A stretch of 64,000 bases of DNA, from the NCBI RefSeq assembly GCF_900100845.1, contig NZ_FNFP01000001.1:62001-126000 (forward strand), in the 5' to 3' direction. A program made the position numbers and the translations under genes. Position 1 is the stretch's first letter, and every line of letters begins with the position of its first letter. The notes under the pieces are model-generated. The model was not told the origin of the DNA, searched no databases, and saw only the letters and a list, made by a program, of their open reading frames with translations. Below, one piece after another: positions 35,205-43,028 of the stretch. The stretch comes from Natronincola ferrireducens (lineage in GTDB: Bacteria > Bacillota > Clostridia > Peptostreptococcales > Natronincolaceae).

Positions 35205-35391
35205 TCATCCTGAAGGTAGTGAAAAAAAGGTTGTCATCCTGAACGAAGTGAAGGATCTTCAGGAGAAGCCATGAAGCCATGGGGACTGTCCATCTGGCAC
35301 GTGATAAAAGCAGCGAAAATATAGCTGGAAGGTGGAAAGTGGAAGACTGGATGGCACCCCCTATGTAGGGAAGGGTCTGTGACCCTTCCGA
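35205..35391. repeat. Cluster of three repeat types after the SLH gene
   Basis: Two GTCATCCTGAA arms (35205-35262), half a REP unit (35263-35301, CCATGGGGACTGTCCATCTG) and one GTAGGGAAGGGTC hairpin (35362-35391) lie in a row. No gene is seen. Confidence 0.75.
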
Positions 35392-35780
35392 GACACAACG
35401 GGAACACCCATTATCTTTAAAGCCTCAATATTAAAAATAACAAAAAATAGAAAAAAATTATGAAAATAGAAGGAATTTTTTATACACCATAGAATATTAT
35501 GGTAGTGGACAAGAAATCTTTACCATAGCAACTATGTCCTTTTATTTTTAGATTATGAATCTTAAAAGGTTTCGATTTTAGGTTTTGATTTCACATTTTT
35601 CATTTTACATTTTAAATTTTGCATTTAGAACGGTTTTTCATTGATTTTTCCCACTTGTCACATAAGTAAAAAAAATCTGTAACATTTCTGTAATGGTAAT
35701 TTATCTAAAATATGTATATAATGGTTTTAGTAGAAAATAAAAACTAAGTTTTACAGTTTTGTTACAAAATGCCATAGGTG
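35392..35780. other. AT-rich intergenic DNA before the S-layer-like gene
   Basis: No gene is seen. It contains an inverted repeat ACCATA-6-TATGGT (35486-35503) with a further TACCATA at 35521, and a T-rich tract of TTTTCATTTTACATTTTAAA-like units at 35590-35625. Long AT-rich leaders of this sort are common before S-layer genes. Confidence 0.6.
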
Positions 35781-35781
35781 G

Positions 35782-35810
35782 TTGACCTTGGCAAAAACCA
35801 GTGGTATAAT
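35782..35810 (+). promoter_or_regulatory. Strong sigma-A promoter of the S-layer-like gene
   Basis: TTGACC (35782-35787) and TATAAT (35805-35810) have an ideal 17-base spacer. Transcription should start near 35817, giving a leader of about 160 bases. Confidence 0.85.
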
Positions 35811-35818
35811 TTTACCTA

Positions 35819-35848
35819 CTGGTGAGTTTAGAGAGCATGTCTCACCAG
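35819..35848 (+). promoter_or_regulatory. 5'-terminal mRNA hairpin
   Basis: CTGGTGAG (35819-35826) pairs perfectly with CTCACCAG (35841-35848). It would begin two or three bases from the predicted mRNA 5' end. Such hairpins protect long-lived mRNAs from 5'-end decay. Confidence 0.7.
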
Positions 35849-35976
35849 TACATAATCCAATTTAGTTTTTAAAGGTTTAAAGCCTTTAAAATATGTACTT
35901 TGGGGGTTGGCCCTTTCGGCATCCTAAAGTAGATAAAAATAAAAAAACCATATATTTCAAAGGAGGAAGAAAAAGC

Positions 35977-38094
35977 ATGAAAAGAAAAATAGCTTTAATG
36001 CTAGCGTTAGTAATGGTACTTTCTTTAGTACCAATGTCAGCTTTCGCTGCTAGCACAAACAGAGTAAACAGAGTACCAGTAGTAGCAGATGATCACAAAT
36101 TTACTGATGCGACTACTGCACCAGCTTTAAGAATTCAAGAAACAGATTCAGACTGGGGTGGCGCTAAGCAAACATTCAGATTATCCCTAGAAAATTCTGA
36201 ATGGAGAGAAGATATTGAAAAAGTAGGAAAAACTATAACAGAAAATGTTTATAGTGCTGAAGTTAGTGTATTCAACATTACTAGATTAACAAAGACTACA
36301 ATTCAGGTAGAAGTGCAAGCAACAACTGATAAAAAGGCATGGGTTTCTATCCCAATGTTAGTTGATGTTAAAGATTCTGGCGATATAAAAGTAACAGTTG
36401 AACCTAGAGACAGTGCAATAACTGGCGGAACTTATACTTTTGCTAGAGCTTCTGCAGGTAAAGCTTTAGTAACTATCGAAGATTCAGTTACTTTCGGAAG
36501 TGGATCAGAGCCAATTAAAGTAATTGAAATTGATGAAACAAGTTTAGGTGCTTTTGACGAAGACAAGAAAATAAGATTAAGATTACCTAGCGATTTTGAG
36601 TGGATAACAAGTGACCTAAAAGTAGAATTTAAAGGTGGATATAGCAAGCTTAATGACGCTAACTGGGAAGAAGTAAACAAAGCTGATAAGCAAATATTAG
36701 AAATAGAATTTTCAGACTTAACTACTACACAAGATGTACGTGGAAGTATATTCTTAAAAGGTTTGAAAATCAATGCTAAATCTGATGCTAAGTTTGGTGA
36801 CGTAGTTGCAAGAGTTACTGGAGATGTTGAGTCTACAGAACTATTAGTAGCTAAATACGTAGACTATGGTGTGGCAGTAAAGAGAGATGGAGACGTTAGA
36901 GAAATTCTTGCAGGAAGATATGAAGGCGAAGAAAATGATGCGCACAAGTTAGCAAAATTAGTTATTAAAGAAAACATCGAAGGTTCATTATTACCAAGAA
37001 ATCTGAGAATAGAATTCCCAGAATGGGTTAAAGTTACAGAAGTTAAAGTTAACAAAGCAAAAGACTTCACATTCCCAACAACAGGTTCTAAATTAGTTGA
37101 TTTCTCAACAAATTCTGATAGAAATGTTGTTGAATTTACACCAGAAGTAGATGGCAAAGGTGATTTAGAATTAACATTCTACGTTTCTGTAGAAGCTGAT
37201 GCTACTGGAGATATTACTGCTTTAGTATCTGGTAGAGGTTTGTCAGGAGAAGAATTTGAAGTTGTTTTAGGAAAAGCATTAGCTCCAGTTGAAGTTAAAA
37301 CTACTGTAGAAGATGTAAGAGTAGGAGTAAAAAATCAATCAATTGGAAATATTACAATAAATGAAACAAAGGCAGGGGCTTTAAAGAAAGACAAAGTTGT
37401 TGAAGTTGAATTAGAAAATGGATTTGTATGGAATGCAAAGCCTTCAGTAGAGGTTGTAGAAGGTGACCTTAAAGTAGATAACATTACAATTAATGGTGAA
37501 AAATTAACATTTAAAGTAACAAGAGATAGTGATGAAGCTTCTGTGATTGAAATCACAGGTGGCAAGGTAGATTTATGGAGAACTTTACCACAAGGAGAGT
37601 TTGTTGTATCTATAGGTGGAGATGCACTTGTAAGAAATAATGGTGACAAAAAAGATCAATTTGATACAAAGTGGGTAGCTGAAGCAGCAATTGCTAATGT
37701 AGTAACTTTAGCTCCTGGTGAAATAGCTAGACAAGAAGCAGCTTTCACAATTGGTTCAACAACATTCACTGTTGGTGGAAAAACTGTTCAAGCTGACGTA
37801 GCTCCAGTTGTTAAAAACAACAGAACTTTCGTTCCAATCGCTTGGACTGCAATGGCTCTTGATGTAAACTACGTATGGGATAATGGAACTAAAACAGTTA
37901 CATTATTCGGAGACAGAACTGTTCAAATGACAATCGGAAGCAAAACTATGTTAGTAAACGGAGTTCCAATGACAATGGACGTAGCTCCATATGTTGAAAA
38001 CAACAGAACTTTCGTTCCAGTAGCATGGGCTGCAATCGCACTAGGTGTAGACTATACATGGGATGCTCCAACTCAAACAGTTACATTTAACTAG
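35977..38094 (+). CDS. S-layer-like abundant surface protein with C-terminal copper-amine-oxidase-N domains
   Basis: A 705-residue exported protein with signal peptide MKRKIALMLALVMVLSLVPM and cleavage near AFAAS. The central part repeats a beta-rich unit (for example VIEIDETSLGAFDEDKKIRL and NITINETKAGALKKDKVVEV, each followed by a LRLPSDFEW- or VELENGFVW-type strand). Residues about 590-705 carry two copper-amine-oxidase-N domains with near-identical NNRTFVPIAWTAMAL and NNRTFVPVAWAAIAL. Codons are A/T-ending and optimal, unlike its neighbours, which suggests very high expression. I chose the ATG at 35977 after AAGGAGG; the earlier ATG at 35893 has no ribosome binding site. It is the best candidate for the main S-layer subunit. 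Confidence 0.9.
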   Translation: MKRKIALMLALVMVLSLVPMSAFAASTNRVNRVPVVADDHKFTDATTAPALRIQETDSDWGGAKQTFRLSLENSEWREDIEKVGKTITENVYSAEVSVFNITRLTKTTIQVEVQATTDKKAWVSIPMLVDVKDSGDIKVTVEPRDSAITGGTYTFARASAGKALVTIEDSVTFGSGSEPIKVIEIDETSLGAFDEDKKIRLRLPSDFEWITSDLKVEFKGGYSKLNDANWEEVNKADKQILEIEFSDLTTTQDVRGSIFLKGLKINAKSDAKFGDVVARVTGDVESTELLVAKYVDYGVAVKRDGDVREILAGRYEGEENDAHKLAKLVIKENIEGSLLPRNLRIEFPEWVKVTEVKVNKAKDFTFPTTGSKLVDFSTNSDRNVVEFTPEVDGKGDLELTFYVSVEADATGDITALVSGRGLSGEEFEVVLGKALAPVEVKTTVEDVRVGVKNQSIGNITINETKAGALKKDKVVEVELENGFVWNAKPSVEVVEGDLKVDNITINGEKLTFKVTRDSDEASVIEITGGKVDLWRTLPQGEFVVSIGGDALVRNNGDKKDQFDTKWVAEAAIANVVTLAPGEIARQEAAFTIGSTTFTVGGKTVQADVAPVVKNNRTFVPIAWTAMALDVNYVWDNGTKTVTLFGDRTVQMTIGSKTMLVNGVPMTMDVAPYVENNRTFVPVAWAAIALGVDYTWDAPTQTVTFN

Positions 38095-38129
38095 AATTAA
38101 TAAATGTTATTGTAGATAACATAAAACAA

Positions 38130-38158
38130 AAAGAGGACTCCTTCGGGAGTCTCTTTTT
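38130..38158 (+). terminator. Terminator after the S-layer-like gene
   Basis: The stem GACTCC-TTCG-GGAGTC, extended by AAGAG/CTCTT, is followed by five Ts. The UUCG-type tetraloop makes it very stable. Confidence 0.92.
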
Positions 38159-38210
38159 ATCATATTCTCATTATATTCACATATAATGCTAAGTGGGAAG
38201 GTGAAAAACC

Positions 38211-39350
38211 ATGGGATTAAAAAAACTAACCATACTGACATTTGTTCAGCTTTTGATTTTATCTATTTTTGCTGGAAACTTGGCTTATAGTATGGATATG
38301 AACCCTACAAATGTTAAGACTACCGCTGGAGAAGAAACATTAACCTATTCCTATGATGAACTGCTGCGATTAGCGTTGAACAACAGTAGTGAATTAAGAA
38401 GAAGAAAAATAGAAGTAGAGCGTAGTGAAATTATGAGGGAAGAGGCAGCTAGAGCTAAGAAGTATACACCAGTGGGTCACGGAGGCACGATAGAAGACGC
38501 TATGGCAGTAGGTGCCCTCAGAGGACTACTTGCAGCAGATATTAACCTAGAGGTAAATAAGAGACAGCTAGAAACAGAGGAAGATAAGTTGGCTTACGAG
38601 GTGCTGGAGGGCTATAACAAACTATTATTGGCGAAAAGCCAACTGAATCTAAGACAAAAAGCCGAAGGTGTAATGAAGAGAGAACTAACCATTGCAAACC
38701 TTCGACATAGCTATGGCCAGGTTAGTAGCTTTGAAAGAATGATGGCAGAAAAGAATTATCATGAAGCTGTAAAACAATTGGATACAGCCAAAGCAAGTTT
38801 AGAAGCGGCTTTCTTAGAGCTAAACAATTTAGCAGGATTAAGCATAGACCTACGATATGAGCTGGCTGAAAAAGAGGGAGAAGAAAAGACACTTCCTGAA
38901 TTAGAGGCACATATCCGTAAAATGTTAAATGATAATCCCAATATATGGGCTCTAGAGCAAAGGGTAAAGCTGGCAGAGCTAGCTGTAAATCTTTATACCT
39001 ACAATGTAGGAGATGAGCCCTTTAGGGTAAAGGAAATGGATGTTTCAACTGCAAAGCTAACCTTGAATAATTCTAAGGAAATCATGGAAAATTCCCTTAG
39101 AAGTCTTTATCAATCCCTAGAACAAATGGAAAAGGCCATTGATATATTAGAGATCAACCTAGAAAAAGCTAGAGAGAATCTAGGGTTAACGGAATTAAGG
39201 GTAGAGTTAGGTATGGCTATTCCTTTGGAAGTACAAAAACTTGAAAAGCTTATAGCTGAATTAGACTATCAATTATTACAAAGTATAGCAAGGCATGAGG
39301 AAATGTCAGTGGTTTATGAGAAACCTTGGGTAGTTAGTGGAGTCTTGTAA
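38211..39350 (+). CDS. TolC-family-like exported coiled-coil protein
   Basis: A 379-residue exported protein with signal peptide (LTILTFVQLLILSIFAGNLA). The start of the mature chain, LTYSYDELLRLALNNSSELR, matches the TolC/OEP-repeat opening. Two long helical hairpins follow (RLTIANLRHSYGQVSSFERM-like, then ENLGLTELRVELGMAIPLEV), the second ending in a repeat of the first. TolC proteins form outer-membrane ducts in Gram-negatives; this one lacks clear transmembrane beta-strands. TolC-like proteins without known ducts are annotated in some Clostridia. It lies 116 bases after the S-layer-like gene. Its job here is unknown; a wall-spanning or periplasm-like scaffold is a guess. Confidence 0.75.
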   Translation: MGLKKLTILTFVQLLILSIFAGNLAYSMDMNPTNVKTTAGEETLTYSYDELLRLALNNSSELRRRKIEVERSEIMREEAARAKKYTPVGHGGTIEDAMAVGALRGLLAADINLEVNKRQLETEEDKLAYEVLEGYNKLLLAKSQLNLRQKAEGVMKRELTIANLRHSYGQVSSFERMMAEKNYHEAVKQLDTAKASLEAAFLELNNLAGLSIDLRYELAEKEGEEKTLPELEAHIRKMLNDNPNIWALEQRVKLAELAVNLYTYNVGDEPFRVKEMDVSTAKLTLNNSKEIMENSLRSLYQSLEQMEKAIDILEINLEKARENLGLTELRVELGMAIPLEVQKLEKLIAELDYQLLQSIARHEEMSVVYEKPWVVSGVL

Positions 39351-39408
39351 AATGGCTGAATAATAAGAAAACATAAAATTATATGTTTTAAAATGGAGGT
39401 GTAGTTCT

Positions 39409-40143
39409 ATGAAAAAGAAATACCCTATAACAAAGCAAGTAGGAACATTGGCTTTAGGAATCATCATTGGTATGATGCTGATGATACCTGCAGTAGCCTC
39501 TGCCAGCAACACATCTATTACTGCTTCCCTTGCCAATCATATTACTATGTATTTCAACGGAGAAGCAAAAAGTCTTCCTGAAGGCTATGACCTTCTAACC
39601 TATCAAGGTAGGACCTATACACCTGCAAGATTTGTTGCTGAGGAATTAGGAGCTGAGGTGGATTGGGATGGAAAAACCCATAGTATCTATATTACCTATG
39701 ATGAAAAAACAGAGGAAGCAACCGATGATCAAAGGGATGAGCCACAGGAAAAGCCTCAACCTAAAAAAGATTATAAAGCATTACCTCTAACCAAGATATC
39801 CCCTGAAGCCCAGGTAATGCTAACCACCGTAGTTTTAGACAACAAAGCAACCACTGTATACCTAGAAATAGAAGGAAGAAGTAACACGCCTATACAACTA
39901 AGACAAAGCACCGCTAAGCTGGAGGTAGATGGGAGAGTCTATACCCAGGAAAAATTAACAAATATTGTAAACCCTATTGATGACCGATGGTACCATGACA
40001 TTAGAAATGAACAAAGAACCTCTGGATGGATAAAGTTTCCTGAAATTGACCCAGATACAGAAAACCTATCATTATACCTACAGTTAATTAATAACGATGG
40101 TAGCAATGAAGTAACTGAATTTGAGTTTAATATAGCTTTATAA
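39409..40143 (+). CDS. Exported copper-amine-oxidase-N (stalk) domain protein
   Basis: A 244-residue protein with a signal anchor (TLALGIIIGMMLMIPAVASA). One stalk domain follows at about 45-105: ITMYFNGEAKSLP, GRTYTPARFVAEELGAEVDW and IYITYDE. A glutamate- and proline-rich linker (DEPQEKPQPKKD) leads to a beta-rich C-terminal domain of about 120 residues that I do not recognise (MLTTVVLDNKATTVYLEIEG). AATGGAGGTG precedes the ATG. It is 58 bases after the TolC-like gene and may be in the same operon. This N-terminal arrangement is common in Clostridia stress-response or surface proteins. Confidence 0.8.
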   Translation: MKKKYPITKQVGTLALGIIIGMMLMIPAVASASNTSITASLANHITMYFNGEAKSLPEGYDLLTYQGRTYTPARFVAEELGAEVDWDGKTHSIYITYDEKTEEATDDQRDEPQEKPQPKKDYKALPLTKISPEAQVMLTTVVLDNKATTVYLEIEGRSNTPIQLRQSTAKLEVDGRVYTQEKLTNIVNPIDDRWYHDIRNEQRTSGWIKFPEIDPDTENLSLYLQLINNDGSNEVTEFEFNIAL

Positions 40144-40228
40144 TCTTCCTCCAGATTATCAATAGATATAAGAAAGCAATACAAACATATTTTCAAGGAT
40201 GGCTGCAACTAAGCTGTTCTTTTTTTAT

Positions 40229-40424
40229 GGCTCTGTTAATGATAAATGTTGATATTTGAAAAAATATAGAGGTTCTAGGATGCAGTCATCCTGAGTGATA
40301 ACGAAGGATCTTAATTTTAGAGCTAAAGAGTTAGATCCTTCACTGCGTTCAGGATGACAAGTCTCTAACACTTATAATAAAATTACAATTCAGTCTAAAA
40401 TCAACAATGAAATTTAACATAGCC
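40229..40424. repeat. MITE-like repeat, complete copy
   Basis: Left end GGCTCTGTTAATGATAAATG and right end CAACAATGAAATTTAACATA then GCC form terminal inverted repeats of about 30 bases. The interior holds one GTCATCCTGAGTGATAACGA arm and its partner CACTGCGTTCAGGATGAC. It has no coding capacity. It fills most of the gap 40144-40470, in which no gene is seen. Confidence 0.75.
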
Positions 40425-40470
40425 TTTTTTATAGATAGGATATAGATATTCAAAGCCAAGGAGGTTTAAA

Positions 40471-40683
40471 ATGCTATTTTATCTACAAAACCGTAACAAA
40501 ACCATCAAGGAGTTAAGAAAAAATGCCAGTCTAACAGTAAAGGAATTAGCCAAGTTAATGGACTATGAAACTGTAAGAATTACTGAACTAGAGGATGTAA
40601 AGTTAAAAGATTTACCCAAAGATATGAGACAACAGATTATCCCTATCCTAAGACAAGACTATCTAGATAATATTTCCTATTAA
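40471..40683 (+). CDS. Small HTH-like protein
   Basis: A 70-residue protein with an excellent ribosome binding site (CCAAGGAGG). Residues 12-48 (IKELRKNASLTVKELAKLMD, then YETVRITELED) match the first helices of an XRE-type helix-turn-helix, but the domain is too short to be complete. It could be a small regulator of the SLH gene 89 bases downstream, or a degenerate regulator. Its start lies 46 bases after the MITE-like repeat. I do not recognise a specific family. Confidence 0.6.
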   Translation: MLFYLQNRNKTIKELRKNASLTVKELAKLMDYETVRITELEDVKLKDLPKDMRQQIIPILRQDYLDNISY

Positions 40684-40772
40684 AGAAAATTTTGTAGAAA
40701 TATAAAGGATTTCATGGAAATATATAGAATAATATAGTCATATAATTTAAAAATGAGGGGGAAGACTAATAA

Positions 40773-42653
40773 ATGAAAAAAGCTAGAAAATTACTCATTC
40801 TATCCATAACATTGTTGTTACTTGTAAGCACTACTATGACAAGCTTTGCCTCCACACCCTTTAGGGATGTAAGTGGAACCCATTGGGCTCGACAGCATAT
40901 TACTAGAATGGCGGAGAAAAAAATCATCGGTGGGATGCTGGACGAAGGCGGAAATCCTATCTTTATGCCCGATGCTTCTGTAACAAAGCCCCAGGCACTA
41001 CAGATGATTTACAATACTTTAGCTGCCAGTGGAAAGCTAAAGTCCACCCAGAATTATACGGAAAAGTATAAATCAGTAATGGTTTCCAATAGTGTCCCTA
41101 CATGGGCCCATCAAGCTGTGGCCTACGCTTTAGAGCATAGCCTTTTACCAGGAAGTGAACTGGCTGGACTGATGAATGGAAGCCAACAGACAAATGCTAC
41201 TAGACAACAGGTGGCTGTTTATTTAGGAAGGGCACTGGAAGGAAACTTGCCAAAGGATACTACAGTAGCCGTTAACTTCATAGATAGAGAAATTATTAGC
41301 AGTGAAGCCCTACCCTACGTAGGGTTACTGGTGAAGCATAAAATTATATCGGGAGATAACAACAATCGATTCAATCCCCATAACACCATCACAAGGGCTC
41401 AAATGGCGGCTATGTCCTCCAGTACCTATGATGTGTTAAAGTCAGAGATTATAGTGGAGGTTACACCACCAGCAGAGCCTAAAACCACAACAAAGTCCCG
41501 TACCATTATATCAGCAGACAATAGAACGATTTATGTATGGGACAATGATTATCGGGTGGAAATGTATACAGTGGAGAGTAACACCGAGGTTACTATAAAT
41601 GGGGTAAAAAGAAGTATTACTAACCTAGCTAGAGATCAAAAAGCTAACTTGGTTTTTAATGAAGACGATGAACTAATTAAGATAGAAGTAAATCCCTCAG
41701 ACAATAAATATGAGGGAGTTGTGGAAAGTACCACCATCGGTAACATCTATGGTACCATAACTGTTAGAAATGATAGCTACAGCAGTGATAGGAGAAGGGT
41801 CTTTAGAGTATATACTACTGAAAATGTGGAAATAAAGCTGGATGGAAAAACTGTAGGTCTACAAGACTTGAAGGAAGACCATCAAGTAACAGTAACCTAT
41901 GATGGCTACAATGCAATTAAAATTATAGCCGATACGAAACTAAGGGATACAACAGGATTATTAGAGTCCTCTGTAAATTTTGCCAGATATCCTTACACTA
42001 TTAGAATAAGAATAGCCAACAATGAAGTACGGGAGCTTGAACTAGACGAATATGTGGCAGTAAGAAGGGATGGTAGAAGAAGGAACCTAGAGGATTTAGT
42101 ACGGGGTGACATTATAGAGGTCACGATAGAGAAGGATAAGGTTACTTATATTGAAGCCACCTCTATCAATGTTAAAAGAGAAGATGAAGGGGTTATACAA
42201 TCTATCGTATTTGGCAACCCCAACAAGATTACCATAGTAGGGAAAGAAGATAAAGAAGTTACCTATGAGGTGGACACCAATGTCAGCGTCTATATAGATG
42301 ATGAGAGGGCTACCTTCCATGACTTAAGGGTGGACTACAATATAGAGCTGGAGCTACAGGGTAACGTTATTATCACTATCGAGGGTAAGAAAATTGAGCG
42401 ACGAAATAGCTTCGATGGTGAAATTGTACGTTTTCATGACAATATTAATAGAATCATCGTGAAGGTCTATAATACAGATGCTAGAAAATATGAAGAAATT
42501 CCTGTCTATGTCAACAATTCCACTAGAATTCTTGACGAAAAAGGAAAGGAAATAGACATGCGATACTTAGATAGAAGGGATCAAGTCTTTATTACGGGGC
42601 GATATGATGATGATGTCTTTATAGCCACAAGAATTATCGTTATCAATGATTAG
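40773..42653 (+). CDS. SLH-domain surface protein with tandem beta-repeat units
   Basis: A 626-residue exported protein with signal peptide ARKLLILSITLLLLVSTTM. Three SLH domains occupy about 28-225: FRDVSGTHWARQHITRMAEK, PTWAHQAVAYALEHSLLPG and LPYVGLLVKHKIISGDNNNR. The remaining 390 residues are five or so beta-rich units (GVVESTTIGNIYGTITV, GVIQSIVFGNPNKITIV, GEIVRFHDNINRIIVKV), related to those in the protein at 31696. SLH domains should tether it to the wall polymer. The unit reminds me of DUF5666-like domains. GAGGGGGAAG precedes the ATG, and a strong terminator follows. Confidence 0.88.
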   Translation: MKKARKLLILSITLLLLVSTTMTSFASTPFRDVSGTHWARQHITRMAEKKIIGGMLDEGGNPIFMPDASVTKPQALQMIYNTLAASGKLKSTQNYTEKYKSVMVSNSVPTWAHQAVAYALEHSLLPGSELAGLMNGSQQTNATRQQVAVYLGRALEGNLPKDTTVAVNFIDREIISSEALPYVGLLVKHKIISGDNNNRFNPHNTITRAQMAAMSSSTYDVLKSEIIVEVTPPAEPKTTTKSRTIISADNRTIYVWDNDYRVEMYTVESNTEVTINGVKRSITNLARDQKANLVFNEDDELIKIEVNPSDNKYEGVVESTTIGNIYGTITVRNDSYSSDRRRVFRVYTTENVEIKLDGKTVGLQDLKEDHQVTVTYDGYNAIKIIADTKLRDTTGLLESSVNFARYPYTIRIRIANNEVRELELDEYVAVRRDGRRRNLEDLVRGDIIEVTIEKDKVTYIEATSINVKREDEGVIQSIVFGNPNKITIVGKEDKEVTYEVDTNVSVYIDDERATFHDLRVDYNIELELQGNVIITIEGKKIERRNSFDGEIVRFHDNINRIIVKVYNTDARKYEEIPVYVNNSTRILDEKGKEIDMRYLDRRDQVFITGRYDDDVFIATRIIVIND

Positions 42654-42688
42654 GGGCATACCGAAATAGAAGTGAATATGATAAAATA

Positions 42689-42715
42689 AAAGCGGAGAGA
42701 TTTCTCCGCTTTTAT
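42689..42715 (+). terminator. Terminator after the SLH gene
   Basis: The arms AAAAGCGGAGA and TCTCCGCTTTT flank a short loop and are followed by TATG. The A-tract before it makes it potentially bidirectional. Confidence 0.88.
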
Positions 42716-42779
42716 GTTGCTTTATAATATATAAACAATCCATGTCCTGAAGGATAGCAAGTTATCAATTGTTAGTGGA

Positions 42780-43002
42780 GCTATAGGAATAGCAGGCTAT
42801 TCCTTTGGTAAGGATAAAATGAGACTTAATTCAGAGGGAGTTTTTATGCCCTCTGAATTATAGCCGAATTTACTTCGAGGATGTAGTGCTTGGTCTCCCG
42901 CTTTAAGTAGACAACCGAAAGTTTGGTTTTTAACTTTCGTGTTGGTCACTTAGTTTCTTCACCTATAAGTAGCGGGAGTCTTAGCAATACACCGAAGGAT
43001 AA
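42780..43002 (+). ncRNA. Candidate structured RNA element upstream of rmlA
   Basis: A 220-base stretch without a gene has four nested or adjacent stems: GGAATAG/CTATTCC (42786-42803); a perfect 12-bp stem TAATTCAGAGGG/CCCTCTGAATTA (42827-42860); an outer CTCCCGCT/AGCGGGAG (42895-42978) enclosing CGAAAGTT/AACTTTCG. A 25-base tail (42978-43002) is identical to 19064-19088. It could be the guide-RNA scaffold of a lost IS200/IS605-type TnpB element, or a leader of the sugar genes. I could not match it to a known riboswitch. Nothing else is seen in 42654-43028. Confidence 0.5.
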
Positions 43003-43028
43003 AATAATAGGAAAAAGGAGTTTTAACC

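Noticed and set aside
35893-35976. Upstream ATG as start of the S-layer-like gene
   Set aside because: It has no ribosome binding site and would add 28 residues before a normal signal peptide; the ATG at 35977 follows AAGGAGG.
38211-39350. TolC-like protein as proof of an outer membrane
   Set aside because: One helical protein is not enough; wall, SLH and sporulation genes here fit a monoderm cell.
42720-42860. tnpB remnant next to the structured element
   Set aside because: Short translated stretches show no clear TnpB motif and stop codons interrupt every frame.
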